Assembly: GCA_029448655.1 (NCBI GenBank)
Contig: JACCLO010000011.1
Location: 1,612,001-1,676,000 of the forward strand
From: Wolfiporia cocos
Taxonomy: Eukaryota > Basidiomycota > Agaricomycetes > Polyporales > Phaeolaceae
Direction: 5' to 3'
DNA length: 64,000 nt
Position numbers and translations under genes: made by a program. This document shows, one piece after another, positions 12,025 to 23,561 of the stretch (position 1 is its first letter; each line of letters opens with the position of its first letter). The notes beneath the pieces are model-generated. The model worked only from the letters and a program-made list of their open reading frames with translations, was not told the origin of the DNA and searched no databases.

Positions 12025-14248
12025 ATGATTCTGACTGTGCTTGCAGCGACTCTTGTACCGCTCATCGTGTACCTGGTCTATGTTGTATTCGTGCAGCCGC
12101 TGTACAACCCCCTGCGGAAACTCCCAGGACCTCTGAGGAGAAGATTCTTCTCGGACCAGATTGGAATGGTTATGAAGTAAGCTTATATCTCTTCTTGTGC
12201 TTCAGCAAGGGTATTGGAAGGCCGCTCGCCATAAATGATGTCCCGTTTTGGCTGGTATATGCTCCGAGAATGCTGCTTCACCTTGCTCATTCTAACTACT
12301 CTGTGTCGCGCTCTTAGTCCCTCCATCTCTCCCTACACACACGAGAGGTTTGTCAAAGACTATGGACGGACTGTCACCATCCGCAGCATGCTACCCGTAC
12401 GCCTCCCTCCTCCTCACTCCCAGGTCTTCACCAACCCCGCTATAGTGGGACTACCGCCTCTTCACATTAGACCCTGTCACGCTCGGTTACGTCATGAAGA
12501 ATTCGCATTTGTACGAGAAGCCGTGGCAGTCGCGGCGGCTCATAACGGGGCTGATCGGGTGCGGGATGCTCGCCGCGGAGGGCGCGGCGCACAAGCGTCA
12601 GCGGCGCGTCGCGACGCCTGCGTTCTCGATCCAGAACATGCGCGCCCTCGTGCCGTTGGTATTCGCGAAGGGCAACGAGCTGAAGGAACGGTGGGCGCAG
12701 ATGATCGGGGATAGGCAGACGGCCGGAACGCTCAGCGAAAAGGAGAAGACGAGCGGGGGCGCGGTGATTGATGTGTGCCACTGGGTTAGTCGGGTGACAT
12801 TCGATGTCATTGGGTCCGCAGGTGCGTGCATGTCATATTGAGAACTGGGATGGAGACATGGTGAGCTTGATTCGTAGGTTTCGACTACGAGTTCAACGCG
12901 ATCCAGAACGAGACGAACGAGCTATTCAACGCATACAAAGAGATGTTCGAGGTAGCCATCTCGCAGCAGACGGCTCCATTGCGCGGCATGCTCGCCATAT
13001 ATTTCCCCATTATTGACGTCTTGTTCGTGAGTATCGTCCGTCGCGCGCGTGAGCGTTATTCATGACATCGACGGCAGCCGGATTTGGCGGCGCGAACCGT
13101 ACGCCGATGCCAGGAAGTCATCCGCCGCGTCGCAGGCACACTCATTCAGGAGAAGAAACGGAAGATCGCAGAAGCTGAAGAGAAGGGACTGTCCCACCAG
13201 GGCAAGGACCTCCTCAGCCTCCTCTGTACGTCACATGCGCATACAACCAGCCTCTCTACTCAATATCTGTGCGATACCAGTGAAGTCGAACGCTGCTGCC
13301 GACCTGCCTCCCGAGCAGCGCATATCGGACGAGGACATCCTGCACAACGTGAACACGTTCATGTTCGCCGGCTCGGACACGAGCTCACTCTCCATCACCT
13401 GGACGCTCTACCTGCTCGCACGCTACCCTGCCGTCCAGACGCGCCTCCGCGCCGAACTCCTCGCGCTCGCACCCGCTGCGCCCCTCCGCTCGCTCACGGA
13501 GGAGGAGGTCTCCTCCTTGTACGCCGCCGTCTCCGAGCTCCCGTACCTCGAGAACGTGGTGCGCGAGACGCTGCGCCTCATCCCGCCCGTGCACTCCTCC
13601 GTGCGCGTTGCGACGCGGGACGACGTCCTCCCCACGTCCGCTCCCGTGAGGACCCGCATGCGGGACGGGAGCATCGGGGAGGAGATGAGCGTGCGCGTCC
13701 CCAAAGGTGCGTTCATACACGTGCCTGTGGAGGGGTTCAACTTGGATAGGGAGGTGTGGGGGAGAGACGGCTGGGCGTTCAAGTGCGTTATCAAGTTTTT
13801 AGTAGAGGGGAATGGCGTTGACTGACTGATGTTGACAGCCCGGATCGATGGGATAACCTCCCAGAAGCTGTTTCCAGCCAGCCGGGTTTGTATAACAATA
13901 CGCTGACGTTCTCAGCAGGGCCGCGAGTGAGTCATTGAATCCCTATCCCTGTCCCTGTCCCTGTCCCTATGGGTAGCTGAATAATCACTGTAGTCATGCA
14001 TTGGAATGCGCTTCTCAATTATCGAGATCAAGACCTTCCTGTACATTCTAATCACGAACTTCGTCTTTTCCGAGACGGAGGATAAGGTGGGAAAGGCGAA
14101 TGTGTGAGTACCTCAACGCGATTTGACATGCGGCGGGCTTATCGTAGCTTGTAGCGTACTGACACGGCCGTATGTGGTCGGCAAACACAAGGAGGGCAGC
14201 CAGTGTCCCTTGCTTGTAACGCCTTACGTCCCAGATTCCGCGCAGTAA
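12025..14248 (+). CDS. Cytochrome P450 monooxygenase (CYP5150-like)
   Basis: Membrane-anchored haem-thiolate monooxygenase. Nine exons join in frame to 565 aa: 12025-12176, 12318-12396, 12446-12821, 12878-13026, 13078-13225, 13281-13782, 13839-13926, 13994-14103 and 14155-14248. The N-terminus is a hydrophobic anchor followed by the proline-rich LRKLPGPLRR. The I-helix reads FAGSDTSS (AGxDT near 331-336), the K-helix ETLR motif lies at 398-401, and the haem loop FSAGPRSCIG has its cysteine ligand at C500. The block YEKPWQSRRLITGLIGCG recalls the Agaricomycete CYP5150 family; this family call is from memory and moderate. The intron inside the haem loop (13927-13993) contains a CCCTGT-type microsatellite. 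The substrate is unknown. The 3' end faces a dioxygenase gene 168 bp away. Confidence 0.93.
13942..13972. repeat. CCCTGT microsatellite in P450 intron
   Basis: Imperfect tandem hexamers (CCCTAT/CCCTGT) within the intron that interrupts the haem-binding loop. They lie between donor and branch region and are likely length-variable among strains. Confidence 0.7.
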
Positions 14249-14416
14249 GGGCGCTGATTTCTTCAGGTTGCCCACGACGGGGTATCGCGTGCGTTTGTGG
14301 CACGGTATCCACTCTGAAGTGTATTGCTAATTTTCGGCATTCCCTATCCGGCTACATTGTATATACCCTTCCTAATAACCATCAGAGTTTCTTATATTCT
14401 TCGAGCGGTGGGGATA

Positions 14417-15988
14417 TCAGTATTGGTGCCCGTACGCAGCCGCCAGCCTTTCCTTTACGTAGTCGCCGGCAGTGACGACCTCGTACTTGGGCGGCCGCTC
14501 GGCAGACACGCAGCTCGGGATAGGCTGCAACAAGCGTCACCAATGCGTGTGTGGGATGTTAAGTCGCGTACTCTCACCTCGAGCCTGACATCATAATCCG
14601 TGCCAAAGAAGAGTGGTATCGAGTAGCGACGGACGCCGCTCCTATTGATCGCGCGGTGTACAGTCGACTTGAAAACGTCGTCTTGACGGTGATCGTGCAT
14701 GAGCATGAGCACTGAGTGTGAGTGAGAGGGGGTACCGTGGGACTCACTTGTCCAACGGGCAAACTGATCACCTAGGCTAGATGAGGGGTGTCAGCCGTGC
14801 TGCAGAGAACGCGCCGTTGGTGACCCACTTGACCACCAGTGTGCCGGGAATGGGAGGTGCATCGATCCATTCATTCTGTTTGTTGAGCACTTGCAGGGCC
14901 TGAATGCCGGGTTCTTGCCAAAGGATCGTGAAACACTATATGCCGGGATGTGCAGTTAGTTGAGAATCACGGCTTTGACGACGACAAACCTCAAAGCTAA
15001 CCAGGAAAAATCATTAGCTGTGTGCTTCCCATGATCTTGAATGCAAAGTTTACTCTGTGTGTGCACCAATACCAATGATGCGGTCATCGACCGTGCCCGT
15101 CTGAGGGGGATAGTGCAGGACGCGCATTATCGCAGCCGAATTCCTTGTCTGCAGATATAATCAACCTTGTATATGTGAGTTCCATCGGGGTGGAGGTTAC
15201 CAACCTTATCGTCAAAATAGGTTTCAGGTAGATCCAGAGCCATTGCGAATAGCGGGAAGAGCCTCTTCCCAAGCTGTACAGCAGCATGGCTTACCAACTG
15301 GTTTTAGTAGCTATTAACACGCGACAAGAGCTCTCGCATACTAGTAACTCAAGACGTCTTCGCGAAATCCGGAGGGGCTCTTAGGCCAGACGTTCGCGCC
15401 AGCCATGACGCCGTCGTTTGCTCTCTTCTCGTCATTGGCTTTAGCCTGCAGCTCTTCCCAGCCGAACTCGAAGCCCTCATGAAGGTCTCCTCTGTTTTCG
15501 GGATCGTTATTACTGCTCAGAACTGGGTTGTACCCTTTAAAGTTGGGTGTCTTGCGGATGTCCAGCTGGAGCAGGAGGATCAGGCAAGTGCCAAGATTCG
15601 GCTATTTTGTGAGTCTGACCTCCATCTTCTCCTCGAGAGGCAAAGAGAAGTATTCTTTTGATCTTGACAGAGCCTTTTCGATTACTCCCTCGGGTATCCC
15701 ATGGTTGGATACTATCACCTTGCTCCCTCAAGAATGCTTCTGAAGCGTATGATGCTTGTAAGACGTACCGTAGAAAAATCCGACGTTGATGCAGGCGTCA
15801 CGTATAGCATCACAAAGCGCCTTCTTTGCCTCAGGATCAGTACCCGAAAGACTCCCAAGGTCTCTGGCAAATATCTAAGCGTCAAATTGGATACTGTTGG
15901 TTCGTAGCCGAAGAACAATGTACATGATTGGTATGCGGTCAAAGGCACTGGCCGATTCTGCTGCTCGTGCTGATTCGACAAGAGACAT
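14417..15988 (-). CDS. 2-oxoglutarate/Fe(II)-dependent dioxygenase (isopenicillin-N-synthase-like fold)
   Basis: Non-haem iron oxygenase that couples oxidation of a substrate to decarboxylation of 2-oxoglutarate. Eleven exons join in frame to 336 aa: 15924-15988, 15769-15863, 15620-15711, 15342-15565, 15205-15289, 15054-15148, 14990-14996, 14829-14935, 14748-14776, 14578-14681 and 14417-14524. Seen: N-terminal FDRIPIIDLGSLSGTD and NVGFFYVSNHGIPEG, the metal ligands HTD (H217, D219) and H275 in STVHRAINRSG, and the 2-oxoglutarate-binding RYS (285-287). Exon 7 is only 7 nt and completes the HTD-FE segment. One intron appears to end in an unusual GTAAG acceptor at 15290. The start MSLVESARA is the first methionine compatible with the frame. 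Fungal relatives include gibberellin, kojic-type and thymine oxygenases; the substrate cannot be told. Convergent with the P450. Confidence 0.9.
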
Positions 15989-16977
15989 CCCGCGAAGCCT
16001 TGATTTCGGTTAGTTGGAGGCCTGCTGTAGCAGAAATACAAGTAGTATCCACGAGATAAGAAGTCAGTAGCAAGATGTGGCTGAACCAGCCATAGCCGCT
16101 GAGTTTGAGCGGCAATTGCTGATCGTATCTCATCTAGATAACCCTTTGATCGATGTTTCGTCTGTACCACTTTCTCTTCGGTCTGACCTGTGTTTATTAC
16201 ACAGCACTTTGCGGCGCGCTGTCGTGCTCAGCATTGCTTGGCAAAGCTATAAGCGACCTCAACTCCTCGTCATGCGCTAGCTATCGATGACATACGGCTA
16301 CCCTTGCAGATTTCTCAGGCTGATTTAGTGCACAAAGCGCAAAAAATCCGCGCAGCATCTACCTGCGGGGGTTGCGGCGCAGTCTGGAGCGGCTCGCAAT
16401 CTGCTGCGCTCAAATGGTTGGGCTCACACATCAGGTCTAGCACGCTGTACAATGACCCCGGTGGAAGCACAACAGCGCTCGGTCCCGACTCGTATCAACC
16501 TCTTGACTCATACCAACTACTGTACAAGGAACATACTGCGGCTGTTCAACCATGTGCCCCTGGCATGAATTGTACTCAGGAAGGATGCTATAACTTTGGC
16601 GGGCTTGAACCCACAGTCGTGTCCGTTGCGCCCCTGGGCTTAGGATTTCTATTCGCACACCTTTTCGGAATAACGTCAGTGGTAGCGTATCGACGCCTTT
16701 CCCGCAGCCCTGGTATGACTCGCGAGGATGCCTTTCTCATTGCGCTGTCCGTGGGCGTGCAAAGATTAGGTGTGGGGCATGCCATCATGAGGCACGCCGG
16801 TGAACCTGTGAGTCTCTGAGATAGTGCATATAGATAAGTGCGTGAATAGATACCAAAGTGACTGAGCTTCTGTAGAACGTATGCGCTTGGCATGCATATA
16901 AAAGCTCGAGCTCGCCGTAGCCACTCTCGGACAACTGGGTCCATCAGTGAAACTCACACCCTGTGCAAGGAATTACC
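15989..16977. other. Intergenic, no recognisable gene
   Basis: Upstream of the dioxygenase. A 171-codon plus-strand frame (16304-16819) and overlapping minus-strand frames exist but show no family motif or splice pattern. TATAAAAG near 16896 could serve the short candidate gene that follows. Confidence 0.45.
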
Positions 16978-17305
16978 ATGTCCGCGTCTAAGCCCCAACC
17001 TGACTCTCCCTGTGCTTCTACCACATCGTTGCCTGCACAGAGCTCTCCTTCAAGCTCAACCGCTGCATTGTTGCCAAAGGCAAGCACATGCTACCGGCAC
17101 ATAGACCCTGCAATAATCGCATGGCGTGATTCTTGACTCCTAGACAATCCCATCATCTCAGCAGAAAAACTTTGAGACCGCGTTTGCTTCTCTGTCTTCC
17201 TCATATGGTTTCGGTGCGAAAGCTCCTATGAGGCCGCCCAAGAAATTGAAGGCAAAAGAAAGTAACAACGCCACGAGCCCGGGAAACATCGGTGGAAAGA
17301 AATGA
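16978..17305 (+). CDS. Possible short spliced gene, unresolved
   Basis: A TATA box (TATAAAAG near 16896) lies about 80 bp before an ATG at 16978 that opens MSASKPQPDS. A downstream frame ending at a stop at 17303-17305 reads KNFETAFASLSSSYGFG followed by a lysine-rich tail (RPPKKLKAKE). Both stretches look protein-like, but I could not join them with GT-AG introns in one frame. I do not recognise the product. The exon structure is uncertain and the start may be wrong. Confidence 0.25.
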
Positions 17306-17746
17306 TATCTGCTGCTGATAATACAGGTGGGTAGCGAGACAATTTTGTTATATGATATGTAATACTTCTACCCGCAGACCAAAGCTACAATTACTGAGCA
17401 GTATTTTCAACCGACTCGGAGTCGGTGGGCCGTCTATAGGGAAGAGTATCGGCAACTGACGTGCGGGATAAGATCCCTATGACTGCAGCTCTCTGTACAT
17501 ACACCTTGATACGATGTATCAAGCTGATTTTCTGCCTCTTCCGGGGACTGCATGACCTGGCCCTCTTGAAATCGAACTACTTGACTTGCCTGATCCGGCA
17601 TCACGCGCGATCACCCGTGGGCGCTTCTTAGCATACGCGACCACCGGCTCAGTCGGCCTGCACGCTCTCTTCGCATCTCCGAGACCAGACCAGCCTCCAG
17701 TATTGCCGGCCGAACACACTGCAAGCAACTCATAGAAGCTGACAGT

Positions 17747-19238
17747 ATGGCTGTCTCAGCTGCAACTAAGCGGGCCATCTTCGATGGTGAGTACACAGAT
17801 CGAACGGAAGGAAGAGGGATTGCTGAAGAAACGGCGGCACACACAGTCGCTCTGTTCGTAGTCTCACAAGTGCGCTTTTTGCTCTCTGACGTGTCAAACT
17901 GTGTTAACTGAGGGATGTAAGGCAGCCTTGTATTACACCGTGCGCGTACGTGGCTTTGCATCACACTCTTCCCCGTCCGGCATGTGTTAACGGAAGTCGC
18001 GTCGCAGTGGGTCATGGACGGTATGCCCGGCAGCGAGCGGAAGGAAGTGAAGGCGAAGAGTCTAAAAGCATTGGAAAAGCTGGGTCACAAGGACCTTCAG
18101 CTAGACGAGTACGAAAGTGCGTGACATGTGCCTCCTATAGGCCTGTCTTAACGTTTTTGCTCGAGCAGAGCAGATAGCATCAGAAGTCATTCACCCGGAC
18201 GACATCGATGTGCGCTTTACAGGTATGTCCGAAGCTCTAAGGGGCCTTGATATGCTCTGACTCGTACAGACATTGGCGGATTGGAGCCCATCATCGCCTC
18301 GCTGCGCGAATCCGTGATCTATCCGCTTGTCTACCCGCACCTCTTCACCTCCTCATCTCTTCTCGGCGCGCCGAAGGGCGTCCTACTCTTCGGACCACCG
18401 GGCTGTGGGAAGACGATGCTCGCAAAGGCGCTCGCGAAGGAGTCGGGCGCAACGTTCATCAACATCGCCGCGTCCGTGCTGACGAACAAGTGGTACGGCG
18501 AGTCGAACAAGCTCGTCGCGGCGCTGTTCTCGCTCGCGCGCAAGACCCAGCCGAGCATCGTGTTCATTGATGAGATCGACTCGTTCTTGCGGGAACGCAC
18601 GAAGGGCGACCATGAGGTTACGGGGATGATGAAGGCGGAGTTCATGACGTCAGTATCGGATTCACGCCTCATAATGGTGTACTGACGACGTTATGTCAGA
18701 TTGTGGGATGGCCTGACGTCCAGCACTGATCGTATCCTGGTCCTCGGCGCGACGAATAGGCCAAATGACATTGACTCTGCCATCCTGCGTCGTATGCCGA
18801 AGAGATTCTCCGTGGGTCTGCCTGACCTCGAGCAAAGGCAGAAGATTCTCAACCTGGTATGTGTTCTTGTTCAGCCCTGCGCCCATTCGCGTTGACAACC
18901 CGACCTTCATCTAGATGCTGAAAGACACTGAGCTAGACAAAAGCTTCTCCATCAGTACCCTGGCGCAGCAGTTCGATGGCCTCTCTGGCTCTGAGCTGAA
19001 AGAGCTATGCCGAAATGCGGCTATGCAACCAATGCGCGAGTTCATCCGCGAATCAGGGGACGACCACGAGATCCTGGCACGAAGCCAGGAAGAGGTGCAT
19101 CATAGCCCTTTACTTTGTTTTTCCTTTTCTAACCATTCGCCGCAGGGTTTCAAGCTGCGCCCGTTGACATTGGAGGACTTCTCCCAATCTGACGGCACTG
19201 ATGCGCTGCCACCATTGGATGGTGTACCACTAGATTGA
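17747..19238 (+). CDS. MSP1: Mitochondrial outer-membrane AAA ATPase Msp1 (ATAD1-like)
   Basis: Msp1 pulls mislocalised tail-anchored proteins out of the outer mitochondrial membrane. Nine exons join in frame to 352 aa, close to yeast Msp1 (362): 17747-17786, 17847-17869, 17922-17945, 18008-18116, 18169-18222, 18270-18648, 18700-18856, 18915-19094 and 19146-19238. An N-terminal transmembrane segment is visible (about 11-29, [16 protein letters not shown]). The linker ends [18 protein letters not shown]. Then comes the AAA domain: Walker A GPPGCGKT (125-132), the pore-loop region NKWYGES, Walker B VFIDEID (about 181-187), [10 protein letters not shown] and the arginine-finger segment RRMPKRF. 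The small exons 2 and 3 (23 and 24 nt) encode the membrane anchor. The third exon needs a GTAAG acceptor; an alternative there would change only a few residues. Identity is secure. Confidence 0.93.
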
Positions 19239-20670
19239 GCATGATCAGCATAGACGGTCTTGGAAGAGCAGTTGTAGAATGATGCCCAATGTTTATGATT
19301 GGGTTTGTATATTTATAGCTGTTGACGGACGCACCTAATTTCACTGTCCCAACTCCCATGACCGTTGTGGCATCGTACGGGATGGTTGCATTTCGCACCG
19401 CATCTTGTCGTGTTCCCTTCCCTCATGACCCACGCCACAGCCTCATGTGCATGATCGTCGATCATCTACGGGGTTCACTGTTGACGCATGACGTCCTGTG
19501 CTGCATCTCCTAACAAGCGCAACCTTTTTAGGGACGTCCCACTATCCTGGGTGCTCACCTTCCCAGGTCTGACACACCAGCAGTAGCTGATCATCGCATT
19601 CTAATTGCAGTTCTGCAAACGCAATAACATCGTATGCAGGGTGACGGTTGCCTAGCTGACTCAGAATCAGGGTCACCCACATATTCGTCGCAGCCCGTCC
19701 GGGCTCCGAGAAAAATACGGCCGTAACCCAGCGATTCAAATTACGCTTCTGGGTCTGCCGGTCTGAACCCCCCGTGCAGATGTCAATACACAATGCTGGA
19801 TGAGGACAAGCTCACCGATGTCCATGTATCCCTGGCGTACTGGATCACCGAAAGCATTCCACATGTCGTCACAAATGAAACGAGGTACCGTACGGGTGTC
19901 AATGTGTTCCATGAGCATCGTATCGAGCTGCAAGCCGTACTCATGAGCTGTTGGGAACATTGGCATGCAGGGCGTTCAGCAGAGGCATTTTGCAAGTAGA
20001 TGCGGCGATCTACCTATTGGGTAAATCATTCGCTCTGCGTAGAACTGCACGTAGTTCCATTCTATCACACAAGAATTTTGCTAATGACTAATGAGCCCCC
20101 ATTGCTCACGATCAGCGCGCATTCGGTTCATCACGGTCTCATCATTCACATTGACAATATTGCACTACTGATGAGGATCTGATAGCATCGTTCACAGGGC
20201 CATGTCAACTCAGCACACCCTTGTGCGCTGAAGCTTCGCGTTCGAAGAACACGTGTGACATCGGCGGGAAGGCACGCTATGTATTTGCTTTTGAATGGCG
20301 AAGTCTGATCGCAAGAGCAATTTTAGCCGCCTGAGCGCGTTGCGGTTCATCAGTGCACGTCTCGGAGCTAGCCGTCCAGTGAACGCACCATTTGTACACG
20401 AACACTAAGCAATTCTCGGGAGCTATAGTACGCATGTGTGAACGGATCATCGAGATGAGCTTCCTGACCACTGTGGCTTCTATACTCTGCCAATAGCTGA
20501 ACATGCGCCTATCCGCGAAGAACGTCTCGCTCCAAGCAACGACTGCGGTCTGATTGTAGGTAGCTCTCCAATCTTGAAAGAAACTAGCCGTTATAAATTG
20601 CCTTTGCTTGCGGTCTCGATACAGTCGCAGTCTTTCGACCCCTTCTCCGTCTAAACGGATCACATCAGAA
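19239..20670. other. No recognised gene; unidentified minus-strand open frames
   Basis: Minus-strand frames at 19542-19793, 19736-19966 and 20277-20699 (140 codons) have protein-like composition, for example WRATYNQTAVVAWSETFF and AVFFSEPGRAATNMW. They could be exons of one degenerate or orphan gene read from right to left. No family is recognised. The rightmost frame overlaps the start codon of the plus-strand DUF6533 gene, so the two cannot both be intact with normal promoters. Low confidence that any of this is expressed. Confidence 0.3.
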
Positions 20671-22351
20671 ATGTCGTCTAGCTCCGGGAGTACACCCAAT
20701 GCTACAGGGTTGGTTTATCATTATGCTCTTCCATGATGTGGCTTCGCTAAGCGACCCTCTGTTTGTCAGATTTGTTGTCAATGCCTGCTCACTCGTTTCG
20801 TCCGGTGAGCCCCTGGCAACGCAAGCTAATAGATTATATTGGGACTGAAGCAACATCACCTAGTTTTGATTTTTTACGACCACCTTCTTACAATGTCCCG
20901 AGAGGTAGACTATATCTGGCGAGCCAAAATGACAATGTCTACGATTGTGTTCTATGGAAGCCGATATGCTGCTTTGACTTATGGCGTGTTTGGCATCTCT
21001 CAAATATTCTCATGGAATGATTATGCTGTGAGTGGCATCACAGTTTCCATGAATAAAGCTGATACTCAACATATCAGAGGTTTGTTTCAACATATCTTGA
21101 TTGCAAGACATGACTATATTGCTTCAGCTGTGTGGCAATGAACTTAATTCCACAAATCCTCATGATGGTACTTTTACTTATGTGGACGAGTAAGGGATTC
21201 TTTCAGTCTATCACAGAGGTGCTGTACTGAACGTATCCCTATGCTAACGGTAGCATTCTCCGCTATACGTGCCTATGCTATCAGTGGTCACAACCTATAT
21301 GCCACCGTATGTGTTGGACTTCTAGCTCTTGTCTCATTATCGTGCATTATGGTATGTGTTCCGTGACCTTCGTCGGTCTCAGCTGAATGAGTGAGCCATA
21401 TTAGTACATCGTCGCGAATCTGAGATTTAGTAGGGCACCGTCATCAACCGGCAGTTGTTCTACCTTTTTCTCTTTCACACAACACTTGATGAATAAGTAG
21501 GATACAATCACGTTATGAATGAGATGCATGATTAACCAACATGACCTATATCTGCACAGAGGTAGTTCAAGGAGCCCATGAGTCGAATTCCTATTCCGAG
21601 CCTGATGTCGATCCCGTAGTTTCAACGGCCGCGCGCGTTTGTCTGATTGCATCAGAAACCACCGTTCTGATTATCCTGATAATCTGTACTCCCGACACGG
21701 ATATTACCAAAACATCATTTGCGGCTAGCATGAGAAGAAACGGTGAGTAGCATAGAAGTTCCTTATTCCCAGCGCTAATCGTTTCGCGACCTTCAGGTCT
21801 GGTCTACTTCGCGTAAGTGCAATATCGTGAGACTATGTCCAGCCAGATTCATCATGTAACAACAGCGTAATGGTGGTACTCAACATCCTCGATGCTATTT
21901 TATTTGTTAAGGGCGTCAGTCTTATAAATTTAATCTACAAGACTTGCACCCTCATCAAAATGTGCAGGTATTTTACAATGTATTTCCTAGCTTCATCTCA
22001 CCGTCAGTACTCTAGTCTTTTGCTTTGTCCTTATTGTGCTCAAGATTTATTCAGGCTGTCGTCAATTATCATATCGCGCTTCGTCCTCGACCTTCGTGAG
22101 GAGTTCGACCAGTCCTCCGACGAGGTGTGTGCTTCGCCACAATGTCCCGCAGAGTTGCTGAGTTCCCTCAGACGTTGTTGCCGTCTATGCAATTTGTGAC
22201 AAACTTCCACGCCCCGGACTCCACCGTTGAGACTGATCCATATCTATCGGGTAAGTCAGATTGCTTCATGGGATACTCTATGGTTTGACGATGATTGGAT
22301 TCAGGCGGGCAATCAAGCAGTACCTATGAAATGAAAGATCTTGCATACTAG
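20671..22351 (+). CDS. DUF6533 integral membrane protein, copy 1 (possible one-base frameshift)
   Basis: Member of a multi-pass membrane family known mainly from Agaricomycetes; function unknown. Exons recognised by comparison with the intact copies at 41622 and 45445 include 20671-20708, 20770-20804, 20864-21027, 21128-21189, 21405-21496, the 2-nt exon 21560-21561 and an exon starting at 21620. The stop TAG is at 22349-22351. Family core VLIFYDHLLTMSREVDYIW lies near residue 25, then AYAISGHNLYATVCVGLL, STAARVCLIASETTVL and LSSIIISRFVLDLRE. The fourth exon is 21 nt here but 20 nt in the other copies, which would shift the frame; all other segments are conserved. Either the splice site differs, or this copy is a recent pseudogene. 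It lies about 21 kb from the other copies. Confidence 0.75.
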
Positions 22352-22826
22352 GGCTTCATATTCAGCACACCATCGTGCGATAAAGAGACGGACTGTATCA
22401 CATTCATGCGCACAAAACATGTCAATGTATTACGTGATGATTTCGGTCTGGAAGCTCTCAACACTGAGACAGACGCAGCGCGCGATCACAAGAACATCTC
22501 GAGCGCAGCATTGCGCTTTACGTCATTCTATCACACATAGACAGATGGCAGCAATCCTCGCCCATCCCTCTTACAGTCCTGACCCCTATCTATATCTCTT
22601 CCCTTATACAACATCCGAGCTGATATGTTTACCGCCGCAAGACTTGAAGCTTGACATTTTGTGACCTCGTCCTTGCATGTCGTGGAACTCTCCTTCCGAT
22701 CGAAGGTACAATGGCGCTGTCACCGTTGGACTGCGTATCGCAACGAGAAGTTGCATACTTAACAGTCTTGGACTCTGCAGTTAGTGAATTGCTCCTGGCA
22801 ATGACGGTCACGTTCGTGCGATTATG
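22352..22826. other. No recognisable gene
   Basis: 3' flank of DUF6533 copy 1. Only short open frames are seen, without motifs. Confidence 0.45.
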
Positions 22827-22919
22827 TAGTCTCGTGACCAGACGGTAAACACCGAACGCAGCGACGAGCCCTCAGATATTCAAACTCCGTCCGGTGTTTA
22901 CCGTCTGGTCACGAGACTA
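22827..22919. mobile_element. Tiny MITE (93 bp) with 28-bp perfect inverted ends
   Basis: The ends are perfect 28-bp inverted repeats beginning TAGTCTCGTGACCAGACGG. The element is flanked by the direct repeat GCGATTATG (22818-22826 and 22920-22928), a 9-bp target-site duplication (8 or 9 bp is usual for hAT or Mutator-like elements). It is non-coding and nearly all terminal repeat, with a 37-bp core. Because copy and duplication are perfect, insertion is probably recent. Confidence 0.9.
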
Positions 22920-23561
22920 GCGATTATGACCAATTGCGGAAGTGCTGTTTCTTTTGCATGCAGAGCAACTCAGCGATCGTGGGATACTTCTTGTGGCGTC
23001 GATCGGCTGACTTGTTGACCGCTTCGTATCCACCGGTGCCGACTATGACTTTACAAAAAGCCGCCGAATTTGATAATGACTTCGAATCTGACTCGTTATT
23101 CGTAAACAGTCATATTAGAGAGTATTTGCTGCGACCTATGGTGCCGGCTCCCTAGTCACCGCTACTTTTGTACAAGTCTTACTGCTCGCTCAAACTGGCG
23201 CCTAGAAATAATCGGTCTAGCCAAAATGCTCTTATTGAAGGTAGGAACAAAATGGCTAGGCGGATTTGTTACCTTCGACTGTCAAGGAGAAGGTCGACTT
23301 GACCCCCCAAAATTGAAGCCAGTTTCGACCAACAGACGCCCATATGCACGTGATGTGCTTGATGACGACAGTTCAACTCCCAGTGAGCACATACATAGCA
23401 TTTTATTATCACCACATTTTGTAGTGTTCTTTGAGAAATATTGCTATGCCCATATGTTTTATTCAGAATCCTTGCTTGCTTATGGTATTATTCCTTCTCC
23501 AGGGTGAAGACTTGATCATTTAGTGCATGGCATGCAAGCGCCCACACGTTGGCACTTAATG

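Noticed and set aside
15301..15661. Apparent stop codons in the dioxygenase (after MEVRLTK and VLSY)
   Set aside because: Both fall in introns (15566-15619 and 15290-15341) whose removal restores the family sequence.
16304..16819. 171-codon plus-strand frame between dioxygenase and Msp1
   Set aside because: No recognisable family, and competing frames exist on the minus strand; insufficient support for a gene.
12025..19238. Secondary-metabolite gene cluster
   Set aside because: Only a P450 and one dioxygenase are present beside housekeeping genes; no synthase, cyclase or transporter is seen.
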